A DNA stretch of 42,060 nt from Mycolicibacterium bacteremicum (GCF_002086115.1 NZ_MVHJ01000037.1:1-42060); one strand, 5' to 3'; shown: positions 16,801 to 26,467, counted from the first letter of the stretch. Translations and numbers: made by a program. Notes: a model not told the origin generated them from the sequence alone.

Positions 16801-17314
16801 GATGATGCTCAGCCTGGTGGCCACCGGCATCGCGCCGAAGTCATTCAATCAGCTTGATGCCCAAGGTGATCGGCAGCGCAGCCACTATGACGGGCTGCCG
16901 GTGGAATTCATCGCCGAGGCCATCTCGACGCTGGGCGCCAACGTCGTCGACGGATTCGAGACCTACCACGTGATGAACCCGCACGACGACGGCCTCGGAC
17001 TCGACGAGTTCGTGGACTGGCTCATCGAGGCGGGCCATCCCATCCAGCGCATCGACGACTACCAGGAGTGGCTCGAGCAGTTCGGCGCCACCCTGCGGAC
17101 GCTGCCGGACCGGCAACGCCAGGCCTCGCTGCTACCGCTGCTGCACAACTACACCGCCCCGGGCATCCCGGTCAACGGTGCGATGGCGCCGACCGATGTG
17201 TTCCGCGCCGCCGTGCAGGACGCAAAGATCGGGCCCGACAAGGATATTCCGCATGTCAGCCGCGAGGTCATCGTCAAGTACGTGACCGACCTGCAGTTGC
17301 TCGGCCTGCTGTAG
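13862..17314 (+). CDS. car: Carboxylic acid reductase (FadD9-like, NADPH- and ATP-dependent)
   Basis: A 1150-residue three-domain enzyme that reduces carboxylic acids to aldehydes. The adenylation domain (about 1-640) has YTSGSTGAPKGAMYPE near residue 240, YGSTEAG, YRTGDIV and DRRNNVLKLSQGEFV. A carrier domain follows with LGGDSLSAL; Ser664 would take the phosphopantetheine arm. The reductase domain starts with TGATGFLGRYL (from residue 760) and contains YVSTIGVG and YGASKWAG. The acid is adenylated, loaded on the arm and released as aldehyde with NADPH. The enzyme needs a phosphopantetheinyl transferase, not found in this window. Length and order match the Nocardia/Mycobacterium enzymes. Native substrate is unknown; fatty and aromatic acids are typical. 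Confidence 0.97.
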   Translation: MSAEFLDDQQRLADLYATDPEFAAAAPDQAVVDAVNTPGMRLPEIVRTVLTGYADRPALGSRAVELVTDPATGRTRTELLGHFDTITFGQLWERVRSVANAWRADGVRPGDRVAILGFGSVDYTVVDIALTQLGVVSVPLQTSATASALAPIIAETEPALIASDVDHLDDAVTLAQDAGVATVVVFDQNPAVDDHREAIAAARARLGAEAVQTLDEVLARGAEHPHAEVVEQESDPLSLLIYTSGSTGAPKGAMYPEGKVADIWRPAANAHWDARQGVVPAIVLSFMPMSHVMGRGILYAALASGGTVNFAARADLSTLLEDLALTRPTQLNFVPRVWDMLFQDYQSRAAHGGAEAEILADMRTNLLGGRYVSALTGSAPISPELKAWVERLLDLHLVEGYGSTEAGAVFVDGRISRPPVLEYKLVDVPELGYRRTDVPHPRGELLIRSEQLFPGYYKRPEVTASVFDEDGFYRTGDIVAELGPDHVAYIDRRNNVLKLSQGEFVTVSKLEAAFNTAPLVHQIYIYGNSARPYLLAVVVPTDADATKTEIAESLKTAARNADLQSYELPRDFLIETTPFSTENGLLTGIRKLAWPKLKERYGAELEQLYTDLAEGQADELQALRANGADAPVLETVGRAAVALLGAASSDIAPDVHFTDLGGDSLSALTFGNLLADIFGVEVPVSVIVSPAADLASIAKHIEDRRAGSGLRPTFASVHGKDATVARAADLTLEKFIDAETLSAAGDLAGPAANVRTVLLTGATGFLGRYLALEWLERMDLVDGKVIALVRARSDAEARARLDATFDTGDPKLLAHYRELADQHLEVLAGDKGEHDLGLDQQTWQRLADTVDLIVDPAALVNHVLPYNELFGPNALGTAELIRVALTTRIKPFVYVSTIGVGAGIEPGRFVEDADIREISATRVLDDSYANGYGASKWAGEVLLREAHEQFGLPVSVFRCDMILADTSYAGQLNLPDMFTRMMLSLVATGIAPKSFNQLDAQGDRQRSHYDGLPVEFIAEAISTLGANVVDGFETYHVMNPHDDGLGLDEFVDWLIEAGHPIQRIDDYQEWLEQFGATLRTLPDRQRQASLLPLLHNYTAPGIPVNGAMAPTDVFRAAVQDAKIGPDKDIPHVSREVIVKYVTDLQLLGLL

Positions 17315-17716
17315 TCAGGCGTGCCAGGAGGCCCAGTGGTGGACGGCGACCGTCACCACTGGGCCGTCCAGTGCGGTGCGCTCGTACTGGGTGTACTTGG
17401 CGCGTAGCAATCCATACCCGATGGCCATCTGCTCACCGTCGTGATGTACCTCGGCGATCCCGTCGGCGCGCACCCACCACAGCTGGGTCCAGTCGTCCTC
17501 GTAGTGATCCACCAGCAGGCTCACCCGGGGGTTCACCGCGATGTTGGCCAACCGGCGCAGGCGCTGTGTGGATTTCCGCTTGGCGTCCACCGCGGTGTAC
17601 ACGGTGTCGCCCTCGACGGCGAAGACGACCGGCACCAGATGCGGCACCCCCTGATCGTCGGCGGTGGCCAGCGTGGCAACGGGGGCAGCCGAGAACAGGT
17701 CGGCAGGTTCAGCCAT
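17315..17716 (-). CDS. PPOX-class flavin/F420-dependent oxidoreductase, Rv0121c-like
   Basis: A 133-residue split beta-barrel protein of the pyridoxamine-phosphate-oxidase/F420 group: an N-terminal core with VATLATADDQGVPHLVPVVF, then RLRRLANIAVNPRVSLLVDHYEDDW and WWVRADG. This pattern matches the small family represented in M. tuberculosis by Rv0121c, thought to use F420 rather than FMN. The ATG at 17716 is preferred over an upstream start at 17755, because the family begins with a short MAEPADLFSAA-type leader. It is convergent with car: the two stop codons touch without a base between them. Confidence 0.8.
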   Translation of the reverse strand: MAEPADLFSAAPVATLATADDQGVPHLVPVVFAVEGDTVYTAVDAKRKSTQRLRRLANIAVNPRVSLLVDHYEDDWTQLWWVRADGIAEVHHDGEQMAIGYGLLRAKYTQYERTALDGPVVTVAVHHWASWHA

Positions 17717-17810
17717 TCCTCGATGGTAGAACCGGTAGCGTCGAACCCCGTTCACCGAGATGTCAGCTCACCGACACCAACTGGTCGTCTGTCCATCGGA
17801 AGGTTCGCGC

Positions 17811-18932
17811 ATGAGGATTTCGATGTTCGGTCCCACTGCTGCGGCTGTGCTGCTGGCTGCCGGTCTGGTCGCCTGTGCTCCGCCCGAGAAGGACCAGGCG
17901 CCCGACAGCGGTGGCACCGATGCCCGGGTTGCCACCTCGGCCGCCGACTTCGGCGGCATGGACGGGCTGATCGAAGCGGCCAAGGCCGAGGGCGAACTCA
18001 ACGTCATCGCGCTGCCCGACGACTGGGCCAACTACGGCCAGATCATCAAGACCTTCGGCGACAAGTACGGGATCAAGGTGAACTCGGCGCAGCCCGGCGC
18101 CAGCAGCCAGGAGGAGATCAACGCCGCCGAACAGCAGAAGGGTCGCAGCACCGCCCCGGATGTATTCGACCTGGGACAGTCGGTGGCGTTGGCCAACACC
18201 GACAAGTTCGCGCCGTACAAGGTCGAGCACTTCGCCGAGATCTCGGACTCGTTCAAGCATCCCGACGGTCTGTGGGTCAACGACTACGGCGGCTACATGT
18301 CCATCGGGTACGACTCCACCAAGGTGCCGACCATCGGCGGCGTCGACGATCTGCTCAAGCCGGAGTTCGCCGGGAAGGTCGCCCTCAACGGCGATCCCAC
18401 GCAGGCCGGGGCCGCGTTCTCCGGTGTGATGATGGTGGCCGTGGCGCAGGGCGGTTCGCCCGATGACATCGCCCCCGGCGTGGAGTTCTTCCAGAAGTTG
18501 CAGGAGGCAGGTAATTTCCTGCCGGTCGACCCGACCCCGGCGACCATTGCCTCCGGGCAGACCCCGGTCGTGCTCGACTGGGATTACCTCAATGTCGAAC
18601 AGGCCAAGAAGGTTCCGGGCTGGAAGGTCGTCATCCCACCCAATGCGGCCGTGGCCGGCTACTACTTCCAGGCCATCAACAAAGACGCCCCGCACCCCGC
18701 GGCGGCGCGGCTGTGGCAGGAATTCCTCTACAGCGATGAGGGACAGAACCTCTACCTGGCCGGCGGTGCGCGTCCGGTGCGGGCGGACTGGATGGTCACC
18801 CACGGCACCATCGACCGGGAGACCTACGGCGCCCTGCCGCCGGTCGACGGTGCGGCCACCTTCGTCACCGTCGAGCAGAACGAGGCCGCGACCAAGTACC
18901 TGGAAGCCAACTGGGCCAAGGCAATCGGCTGA
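17811..18932 (+). CDS. ABC importer substrate-binding lipoprotein
   Basis: A 373-residue extracytoplasmic solute-binding protein. The signal peptide ends in the lipobox LVAC (Cys22). The mature part resembles the iron/thiamine/polyamine/phosphonate binding-protein group (EAAKAEGELNVIALPDDWANYG at its start, DWDYLNVEQAKKV near the end; each quoted in part only). The start ATG 17811 follows GGAAGG at 17798-17803. It is the first gene of a four-gene operon with two permeases and an ATPase. The ligand is uncertain: polyamine, 2-aminoethylphosphonate and ferric iron are all compatible. Confidence 0.85.
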   Translation: MRISMFGPTAAAVLLAAGLVACAPPEKDQAPDSGGTDARVATSAADFGGMDGLIEAAKAEGELNVIALPDDWANYGQIIKTFGDKYGIKVNSAQPGASSQEEINAAEQQKGRSTAPDVFDLGQSVALANTDKFAPYKVEHFAEISDSFKHPDGLWVNDYGGYMSIGYDSTKVPTIGGVDDLLKPEFAGKVALNGDPTQAGAAFSGVMMVAVAQGGSPDDIAPGVEFFQKLQEAGNFLPVDPTPATIASGQTPVVLDWDYLNVEQAKKVPGWKVVIPPNAAVAGYYFQAINKDAPHPAAARLWQEFLYSDEGQNLYLAGGARPVRADWMVTHGTIDRETYGALPPVDGAATFVTVEQNEAATKYLEANWAKAIG

Positions 18933-18935
18933 GCG

Positions 18936-19778
18936 GTGCGTTTCCTCCGGCAGGCCCTGCCGCTGCTGCCGTTTCTGGCAGTGGTCACGATCTTCCTGCT
19001 CATCCCGACCGGCACCGTCATCGTCAACGCCTTCGTCGTCGACGGCCGGTTCTCGCTGGATCTGGTCGGCGCGCTGTTCGGTGCGGCACCGTTGACCGCG
19101 CTGGTGCGCTCGCTGGTGCTCTCCGGGGTCAGCGCGGTGATCGGTGCGGTCGGCGGCGCGGTGCTGGCCTGGCTGATCGTGAGCAGCCCGCCGCGCTCGC
19201 TGATCCGGCGCGCGGTGCTGGCGCTGAGCAGTGTGCTGGCCCAATTCGGCGGTGTGGCACTGGCGTTCGCCTTCCTTGCCACGGTCGGCATCAACGGTGT
19301 GCTGACCCTATGGTTGCAGCACCTGCTGAGTGTGAACATCGCCCCGGGTGGGTGGCTCTACAGCCTGCCGGGATTGATCCTGGTGTACACCTATTTTCAG
19401 ATCCCGCTGATGGTCATCGTATTCCTGCCCGCGCTGGAGGGTCTGCGCGAGCAGTGGCGGGAGGCCGCGGTGGGCCTGGGGGCGAGCACCTGGCAGTACT
19501 GGCGCGAGGTGGCGCTGCCGTTGCTGACGCCGGCCTTCCTGGGTTCGGTTCTGCTGTTGTTCGCCAACGCCTTTGCCGCCTATGCGACCGCCGCGGCACT
19601 GGTCAGTCAGGGTAGCCCGATCGTGCCGCTGCTGATCCGGGCGGCGTTGACCAGTGAGGTTGTGCTCGGGCAGGCCGGGCTGGCCTACGCGCTGGCGCTG
19701 GAGATGATCGTGGTGGTCGCTGTGGTGATGATCGCCTACAACCTGCTGGTGCGGCGCACGGCGCGGTGGTTGCGATGA
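18936..19778 (+). CDS. ABC importer permease 1
   Basis: A 280-residue inner-membrane permease with six helices and the EAA loop EGLREQWREAAVGLGASTW (about residues 168-186), which contacts the ATPase. It starts with GTG three bases after the binding-protein stop, and its own stop shares ATGA with the second permease. It is the CysW/PotB-like half of the channel. Confidence 0.88.
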   Translation: MRFLRQALPLLPFLAVVTIFLLIPTGTVIVNAFVVDGRFSLDLVGALFGAAPLTALVRSLVLSGVSAVIGAVGGAVLAWLIVSSPPRSLIRRAVLALSSVLAQFGGVALAFAFLATVGINGVLTLWLQHLLSVNIAPGGWLYSLPGLILVYTYFQIPLMVIVFLPALEGLREQWREAAVGLGASTWQYWREVALPLLTPAFLGSVLLLFANAFAAYATAAALVSQGSPIVPLLIRAALTSEVVLGQAGLAYALALEMIVVVAVVMIAYNLLVRRTARWLR

Positions 19779-20538
19779 ACCGCGTGGTGCGGGGTCTGCT
19801 GTGGCTGGCCTTCGGGGCCTTCTTCCTGTTCCCGCTGTACGCGATGGCCGATTTTGCCACCCGCGATCCGTTCGGCGGCGGTCGGACCATGGCGGCCTGG
19901 GCGAATCTGGGCACCGATGAGGCGCTGCTGAGGGCGATCATCACCTCGCTACTGCTGGCGGTGCTGACGGTGACGGCCATGCTGGCGCTGCTGGTACCGA
20001 CCATGATCTGGGTCCGGCTACGCGCGCCATGGGCCAACCGGCTGGTGGAGTTCCTGTGCCTGCTGCCGTTGACGATTCCGGCACTGGTGGTTGTCGTCGG
20101 CCTGCGCAACGTCTACCTGTGGGTGACCTACCTGCTCGGTGAGTCGGCACTGACGCTGACGTTCGTCTACATCGTGCTGGTGCTCCCGTTCGCCTACCGG
20201 GCGCTGGACTCGGCGCTGTCGGCGATCGACCTCACGACCTTGTCGGAGGCGGCCCGTTCGCTGGGGGCGGGGTGGACGTCGACGATCGTGCGGGTGATCG
20301 TGCCCAACATCGGCACCGGCATCCTGTCGGCGGCCTTCATCTCGATTGCCGTGGTGCTCGGCGAATACACCGTCGCCTCGCTGTCCGGATTCCAGACGCT
20401 GCCGGTGCAGATCGTCGAACTCGGTCGTAGCGACGGCCCGACATCGGTGGCGGCATCGCTGGCCACCCTGATCTTCGGCTTCGGACTGCTGCTGGGGCTG
20501 TCGTTGCTGACCGGACGGAAGAGGCGGCGCGGACGTTC

Positions 20539-20542
<4 letters not shown>
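19775..20542 (+). CDS. ABC importer permease 2
   Basis: A 255-residue permease of the PotC/CysT-like type, with six helices and the EAA loop TTLSEAARSLGAGWTSTIVR. The ATG at 19775 overlaps the previous stop (ATGA), and its end overlaps the ATPase start in the same way. It forms the second half of the transport channel. Confidence 0.88.
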
Positions 20543-21570
<1,028 letters not shown>

Positions 21571-21605
21571 TACGCGGGTTTCGCGCAGAAAAAGGAGGGC
21601 GGGAG

Positions 21606-22172
21606 TCAGACCGCCTTGACCGGGTCGATACCCAGATCCCGGTAGGTGACCAGGGCCGCGAACGGCACCCCGAGACCGCCGAACAGCTCGGTCGCGACAT
21701 CGCCGCGGTCGACCATCGGGATCACCCCGGTGACCGTCACCCCGACCTCCAGCACCCGGTCATAGGCCTTCTTGGTGGATCCGCCGGTGCTGATCACGTC
21801 GTCGACCAGCAGCACCCGGTCCCCGGGGGAGAGTCGGGTGCCCTCGATCCACTGCTCGCGGCCGCGCTGCTTCTGCTCCTTGCGCACCGAGAACCAGGCC
21901 GCGCCGGTGACCATCGCGATGCCGTGGGCCAGCGGGTCGGCACCCATGGTCAATCCGCCGACGGCATCGAACTCGATACCGTGCGCGGCGGCCAGGTCGG
22001 CGACGGCGCGGCTGACGGTGGTGAGCCGTTCACCGTTGTCGATGGCGTGCTTGCCGTCGATGTAGTCATGGCTCAGCTGCCCGCTGACCAGCTTGAACGG
22101 CTCCTCGCGACGCTCGTGGGCGCGGGTGCGAATCAGATCGAAGGCGGCCTGCCAGCTGTCCGGACGTTGCAT
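21606..22172 (-). CDS. pyrE: Orotate phosphoribosyltransferase
   Basis: A 188-residue enzyme of pyrimidine synthesis that joins orotate to PRPP to give OMP. The PRPP-binding motif VLLVDDVISTGGST is exact, LVSGQLSHDYIDGKHAI is the typical N-terminal hood region, and VGGLTMGADPLAHGIA follows. I use the ATG at 22172; an in-frame GTG at 22190 would add six residues. No SD is visible before either, which suggests a leaderless transcript. It is convergent with the ABC importer and tandem with the HugZ-like gene. Confidence 0.93.
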   Translation of the reverse strand: MQRPDSWQAAFDLIRTRAHERREEPFKLVSGQLSHDYIDGKHAIDNGERLTTVSRAVADLAAAHGIEFDAVGGLTMGADPLAHGIAMVTGAAWFSVRKEQKQRGREQWIEGTRLSPGDRVLLVDDVISTGGSTKKAYDRVLEVGVTVTGVIPMVDRGDVATELFGGLGVPFAALVTYRDLGIDPVKAV

Positions 22173-22214
22173 ACGCAGATCGTATTGCACTGCGTCGGGG
22201 TGCCGCGGGACGGT

Positions 22215-23018
22215 TCAGCCCCGGCGGGCTCGATGGGTCAATTCCACTGCCGCGGACCGTAGTTCACCGATGGAGTCGATCGGCTTGAGATACCCCGCCC
22301 GGGTGTAGGCGACGCCGCGCGGCGTGTCGACCCGCAGGTCCAGGCCGTAGCGGTCCGCTCCGGTGCAGGTGGCGGCGGTGGCGTCGGGGTAGCCGCCCAG
22401 CGCCTGAGCCATGGCCGTCAGGGCGTCGGCGTGATCGGCGTTGAGATGGGCGATGGCGCCCGCGGCGTGTGGTGCCACCGGGTCGGGTGTGGCGGCGGTG
22501 TAGTCGGCGCCGGTGGTCGAGTCCATCCGGCCGTAGCCGCCCACCCAGCGCACCCGCTGCACGTCGAGCACCCAGAGCGTGAAATCGCTGTAGTCGATGT
22601 AGTACTTGGCGGCCGGCACCGCGTCCAGATGCGCCTGCCGGGCCGCCTCCAGCGTCGCCCCGGTGGGACGGGTGACGACGCCGGCCAATGTGATGCGCCC
22701 CGAGGCCAGCGGATCGTCCGGGGCGTCGGGCGCGACGATGGCGATACTCGCGCGCTGGTCGCCGGCGAGGTTACGGCCGTGCTCGGCCAGGTTGGACACG
22801 CACAGCACCGGCGCGCCCGCATGCAGGCCGTAGGTGACGAAGGATGCCCAGGGATCGCCGTCGGCGGTCAGCGTGGCCAGGGTCCCGGTGTTGGTGGACG
22901 CCGCGATGGTGCGCGCCTCCTCCGCCGCCGACGGGCGGGTGGCGTCACTCACCGGGGCCGACGGCGGCGGCACCGACGGGGCGTCGCCGGGATCGCCGTG
23001 GTCGCGCAGTTCAGCCAT
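22215..23018 (-). CDS. HugZ-like pyridoxamine oxidase-fold protein with DUF2470 domain
   Basis: A 267-residue protein with an N-terminal split beta-barrel (about 35-165: TGTLATLTADGDPWASFVTY, SNLAEHGRNLAGDQRASI) and a C-terminal DUF2470 domain (about 180-260: AHLNADHADALTAMAQALGG, GLDLRVDTPRGVAY). This combination is found in HugZ-type haem-binding or haem-degrading proteins and in plant/cyanobacterial relatives. The role in mycobacteria is not established. The ATG at 23018 begins the protein with a Pro/Ala-rich leader of about 35 residues. It is divergent from maltokinase. Confidence 0.8.
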   Translation of the reverse strand: MAELRDHGDPGDAPSVPPPSAPVSDATRPSAAEEARTIAASTNTGTLATLTADGDPWASFVTYGLHAGAPVLCVSNLAEHGRNLAGDQRASIAIVAPDAPDDPLASGRITLAGVVTRPTGATLEAARQAHLDAVPAAKYYIDYSDFTLWVLDVQRVRWVGGYGRMDSTTGADYTAATPDPVAPHAAGAIAHLNADHADALTAMAQALGGYPDATAATCTGADRYGLDLRVDTPRGVAYTRAGYLKPIDSIGELRSAAVELTHRARRG

Positions 23019-23124
23019 AGCGGCACCATACCGAAAGGCAGGGTGGGTGTACGTGGACGCACAGTCGGGTACGAGGATGGCAGGGGTCGGCATCCGGCTA
23101 CCCCGCGAGAATGTTGGAGACGCG

Positions 23125-24387
23125 ATGACCTTGCCGTTCGACCAGTGGCTGCCCCGACAGCGGTGGTACGGCGGACGCGGCCGCGACCTCACCGACGTCC
23201 GCCCCACGGTGGTGCCGCTGGGTGCGGACCTGGAACTCGTCCTGCTCGAGGTCGATTACACCGACGGGTCCGTCGACCGCTATCAGGTCCTGGTGCGCTG
23301 GGACACCGGAGCCGAGCACACCGCGATCGGAACCGACGCCGGTCGCACCGGTTACGACGCCATCACCGATCCCGAGGTGGCCGGCCGGCTACTGAACTTG
23401 ATCGGCGAGTCCGCCGAGGTCGGTCCGGTCCGCTTCCTATCCGAACCCGGCGCCGAACTCGGCCCTGCCACACCGGTGCGCAGCATGGGTGCCGAGCAGT
23501 CCAACACCAGCGTGGTGTTCGGGGACCGCACGATCATGAAGGCATTCCGCCGGCTGACGCCGGGCATCAACCCCGATATCGAGCTGACCCGGGCGTTGGC
23601 GGGCAACCCGCACATCACACCCCTACTCGGCTCGTACGAGATCAGCTGGGACGGTGAGCAATACACCCTCGGCATGGTCAGCGTCTTCGCCAAGGGATCG
23701 TCCGACGGCTGGTCGGTGGCCGAGAACCGCACCGCGGATCTGCGCTCGGCCGACGCCGACTTCACCGAGGAAACGCACCGGCTCGGGGAAGCGGTGGCCT
23801 CGGTGCACCTGTCGTTGGCCGAGACGCTGGGCAGCCGGGTGACGGCGTTCCCGGCGCAGACCCTGATCGAACGGGCCCGCTCGGTGGCGGGCCTGGTTCC
23901 CGAAGTGCGCGAACGTATCTCGCAGATCGAGGAATGCTACCGGCGGGTGGCCGACGCGCCCACCCCGGAACAACGCGTGCACGGCGACCTGCATCTGGGC
24001 CAGGTGCTGCACACCGCGAGTGGATGGCTGGTCATCGATTTCGAGGGCGAACCCGGTCAGCCGCTGGCCGAGCGCCGACGCCCGGACTCACCGCTGCGCG
24101 ATGTCGCGGGCATGCTGCGCTCCTATGACTACGTCGCCTCACAGCGGTTGCTGTCCGCCCAGGATGACGCGCTGGCGGTGGCGGCCCGGGAGTGGGTGCA
24201 GCACAACCGCAAGGCGTTCTGCGACGGCTACGCCTCCGTCGGCGGGCTCAACCCGTGGGATTCGGCGGGCGTGCTGTTGGCCTACGAACTGGACAAGGCC
24301 GTCTACGAGGTGGGTTACGAGTCGCGCTACCGGCCGACCTGGTTGCCGATTCCGCTGGGCGCACTCGATCGGCTGCTGGGCAACTAG
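23125..24387 (+). CDS. mak: Maltokinase (maltose 1-kinase)
   Basis: A 420-residue kinase that makes maltose 1-phosphate, which feeds GlgE for alpha-glucan synthesis. WLPRQRWYGGRGR at the N-terminus is the family cap motif. The catalytic loop is VHGDLHLGQ (H286, D288) and metal is bound by VIDFEGEP (D305, E307). GGAGA (23115-23119) supports the ATG at 23125. It is somewhat shorter than the ~440-455 residues I recall for mycobacterial Mak. In M. tuberculosis mak follows treS; here the upstream neighbour is a divergent HugZ-like gene and no treS is seen. It ends in CTAG shared with the convergent gene's stop. Confidence 0.9.
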   Translation: MTLPFDQWLPRQRWYGGRGRDLTDVRPTVVPLGADLELVLLEVDYTDGSVDRYQVLVRWDTGAEHTAIGTDAGRTGYDAITDPEVAGRLLNLIGESAEVGPVRFLSEPGAELGPATPVRSMGAEQSNTSVVFGDRTIMKAFRRLTPGINPDIELTRALAGNPHITPLLGSYEISWDGEQYTLGMVSVFAKGSSDGWSVAENRTADLRSADADFTEETHRLGEAVASVHLSLAETLGSRVTAFPAQTLIERARSVAGLVPEVRERISQIEECYRRVADAPTPEQRVHGDLHLGQVLHTASGWLVIDFEGEPGQPLAERRRPDSPLRDVAGMLRSYDYVASQRLLSAQDDALAVAAREWVQHNRKAFCDGYASVGGLNPWDSAGVLLAYELDKAVYEVGYESRYRPTWLPIPLGALDRLLGN

Positions 24388-25199
24388 CGCACCAGCCGGC
24401 GCAGCAGCGCCGAGGCGGTGAACACGCCCAGCACCGCGGCGCCCACCAGCACCGCGATATCCAATGCCGCATTGGTGGGCGTTCCGATCAGCAACCCGCG
24501 CAGGGCATTCACCTCATAGCTCAGCGGGTTGACCGCCGACAGCCAGCGCAGCCACTGCGGCATCACCTCCACCGGATACAGCGCATTGGAGGCGAAGAAC
24601 AGCGGCATGGTGATGGCCTGGCCGATGCCCATCAGACGGTCTCGGTTGCGCACCAGCCCGGCCAGCGACATCGACAGGCAGGCGAAGAACGCCGAGCCCA
24701 GCACCACGACCGCCATCGCACCGAGGATGCGCAGCGGATTCACCGTCATGTGCACACCGATGAGATACGCCAGTGCGACCACACCGATGACCTGCACCAC
24801 CGAACGCACCCCGGCGGCGAACGCCTTGCCGGTGATCAGTGCCGACGGCGGCGCCGGGGTGACCATCAGTTTGGCCAGGATGCCCGCATCGCGGTCCCAG
24901 ATGATCTGGATGCCATAGAAGATCGAGATGAACAGCGCCGACTGCGCGATGATCCCGGGTGCCAGGAATGCCAGATACGGCACGTCACCGGTGTCGATCA
25001 CGCCGAGCCGGTTGAAGGTCTGGCCGAAGATGAGCAGCCACAGGGCCGGCTGGACCATACGGGTGAACAACTCGGTGCGGTCGTGCCGCAGCTTCTGCAC
25101 TTCTACGAGGGCGAATGCGCCCATCCGCGAACCGATTCCGGGTATCCGGCGCCAGCCCCGTGGGGCCCGGATCAGGGTGCCGGGGGTATCAACCGACAC
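24384..25199 (-). CDS. ABC-2 type exporter permease (DrrB-like)
   Basis: A 271-residue membrane protein with six helices and the ABC-2 pattern: VQPALWLLIFGQTFNRL, PGIIAQSALFISIFYGI and the final FASNALYPVEVMPQWLR with NPLSYEVNALR. It forms an exporter with the ATPase upstream. The GTG at 25199 overlaps the ATPase stop by 11 bases. Substrates of such DrrAB-like pairs range from drugs to lipids. Its stop TAG and that of mak share the bases CTAG at 24384-24387. Confidence 0.88.
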   Translation of the reverse strand: MSVDTPGTLIRAPRGWRRIPGIGSRMGAFALVEVQKLRHDRTELFTRMVQPALWLLIFGQTFNRLGVIDTGDVPYLAFLAPGIIAQSALFISIFYGIQIIWDRDAGILAKLMVTPAPPSALITGKAFAAGVRSVVQVIGVVALAYLIGVHMTVNPLRILGAMAVVVLGSAFFACLSMSLAGLVRNRDRLMGIGQAITMPLFFASNALYPVEVMPQWLRWLSAVNPLSYEVNALRGLLIGTPTNAALDIAVLVGAAVLGVFTASALLRRLVR

Positions 25200-25995
25200 G
25201 GCGGGCCGTCCTTCGCGCGGCGCGGACCTCACGCAGACCGGCCGGTGCCGCATTGTCGAGGTCCGAGCCGGCATAGTGGCGGAACACGTCCTCCAGGGTG
25301 GCATCCTTGCCCACGGTCGACTTCAACTCCGACGGTGTGCCCTCGGCCTGCAGCCGGCCGTGGTGCATCAGGACGACCCGGTCGCACAGGGCGTCCGCCT
25401 CACCCATGTAGTGCGTCGTCAGCAGTACCGCCATCCCGAACTCCTGTTGCATACGGTCGACCTGATCCCAGACACTGTCGCGGGCAATGGGATCCAGGCC
25501 GACGGTGGGTTCGTCGAGGAGCAGTAGCGAGGGGCGATTCACCAGCGCTTGCGCCAGCTCGAGGCGACGGACCATGCCGCCGGAGAAGCTGCCCGCGGGT
25601 TTGTCGGCGACCTCGGTCAGTCCCATCGCATCGATCGCCTCGGCCACCCGGGCCGCGCGATCCCGGCGGCCGATGTCGTAGAGGCGGGCGAACAATTCGA
25701 CGTTCTGCCGGCCCGTCAGCGCCGATTCGATGGAAAGTTGTTGCGGCACATACCCGATGTTGTATCGGATGTCCATGGTGTCGCGGCGGGCGTCGAGGCC
25801 GAAGATGTGCACCTGCCCCTGCTGTACCGGGGTGAGCGTGGTCAGCACGCGGATCGCGGTGGTCTTTCCGGCGCCGTTGGGGCCGAGCAGGCCGACCGTC
25901 TCGCCGGGGCGGACCAGCAGGTCCAGCCCGTCCACCGCGGTGAACGTGCCGTAGCGGTGGGTGAGTCCGCGGCAATCGATGGCCGGCGGGGTCAT
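25189..25995 (-). CDS. ABC exporter ATPase (DrrA-like)
   Basis: A 268-residue ATPase with Walker A GPNGAGKTT, signature SFSGGMVRRLELAQAL, Walker B LLLLDEPTVGLD and the switch TTHYMGEAD. The CcmA/DrrA subtype is indicated by the short DALCDRVVLMHHGRL and a C-terminal TLEDVF. Its ATG overlaps the MarR stop (25992-25995) and its end overlaps the permease start, making a three-gene operon of regulator, ATPase and permease. Confidence 0.9.
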   Translation of the reverse strand: MTPPAIDCRGLTHRYGTFTAVDGLDLLVRPGETVGLLGPNGAGKTTAIRVLTTLTPVQQGQVHIFGLDARRDTMDIRYNIGYVPQQLSIESALTGRQNVELFARLYDIGRRDRAARVAEAIDAMGLTEVADKPAGSFSGGMVRRLELAQALVNRPSLLLLDEPTVGLDPIARDSVWDQVDRMQQEFGMAVLLTTHYMGEADALCDRVVLMHHGRLQAEGTPSELKSTVGKDATLEDVFRHYAGSDLDNAAPAGLREVRAARRTARRVG

Positions 25996-26453
25996 GGGGT
26001 GTCCTCCTGCAGGATTCGGGTGAGCTCGGAGATGACGTCCAGACCGGCGGTGAGCGCTGCGATCTGGCCGTCGTCGAGGCGGTCGAGCGCATCCGCCAGT
26101 GCGGTCCGCCTGGCATGGCGTGACCGGTCGGCGATCTGCTGTGCCGCGGGGGCGAGCCGCAACCGGCCCACCCGGCGATCGCTGCTGTCCACCGAACGGA
26201 TCAGCAGATCGTCGGCGGCCAGCCGGGATACCAGCGTGGAGGCGGTGTTGGCGGCCAGGCCGAGGTCGGCGGCCGCCTCACGCACCGACACCCCGGGCCG
26301 GCGGCCGACGAGTCGTAACAGTTCGATCTGCGACTGGGTCAGTCCGTCGCGGTCGAACCCGGCGGCTGTGCCTTTCGTCGAGCGGCGCAGCTGGCGACGA
26401 AACCGGCCGACCACACCGAACAATTCGCCGGCGAGGTCGGTGCGGGTGCGCAT
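25992..26453 (-). CDS. MarR-family regulator of the DrrAB-like exporter
   Basis: A 153-residue winged-helix protein. The core is LTQSQIELLRLVGRRPGVSV, REAAADLGLAANTASTLVSRL and the wing RSVDSSDRRVGRLRLAPA, containing the D-x-R-D/R-R pattern of MarR. As first gene of the exporter operon it probably represses it and is released by a ligand that the exporter removes. A palindrome at 26468-26480 lies just upstream of its start and is the likely operator. Confidence 0.88.
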   Translation of the reverse strand: MRTRTDLAGELFGVVGRFRRQLRRSTKGTAAGFDRDGLTQSQIELLRLVGRRPGVSVREAAADLGLAANTASTLVSRLAADDLLIRSVDSSDRRVGRLRLAPAAQQIADRSRHARRTALADALDRLDDGQIAALTAGLDVISELTRILQEDTP

Positions 26454-26467
26454 ACCCGCTACATTAC

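Noticed and set aside
21571..21605. CGCG-N5-CGCG hairpin with an A-run between the ABC importer and pyrE
   Set aside because: The stem is only four base pairs; too weak to call a terminator.
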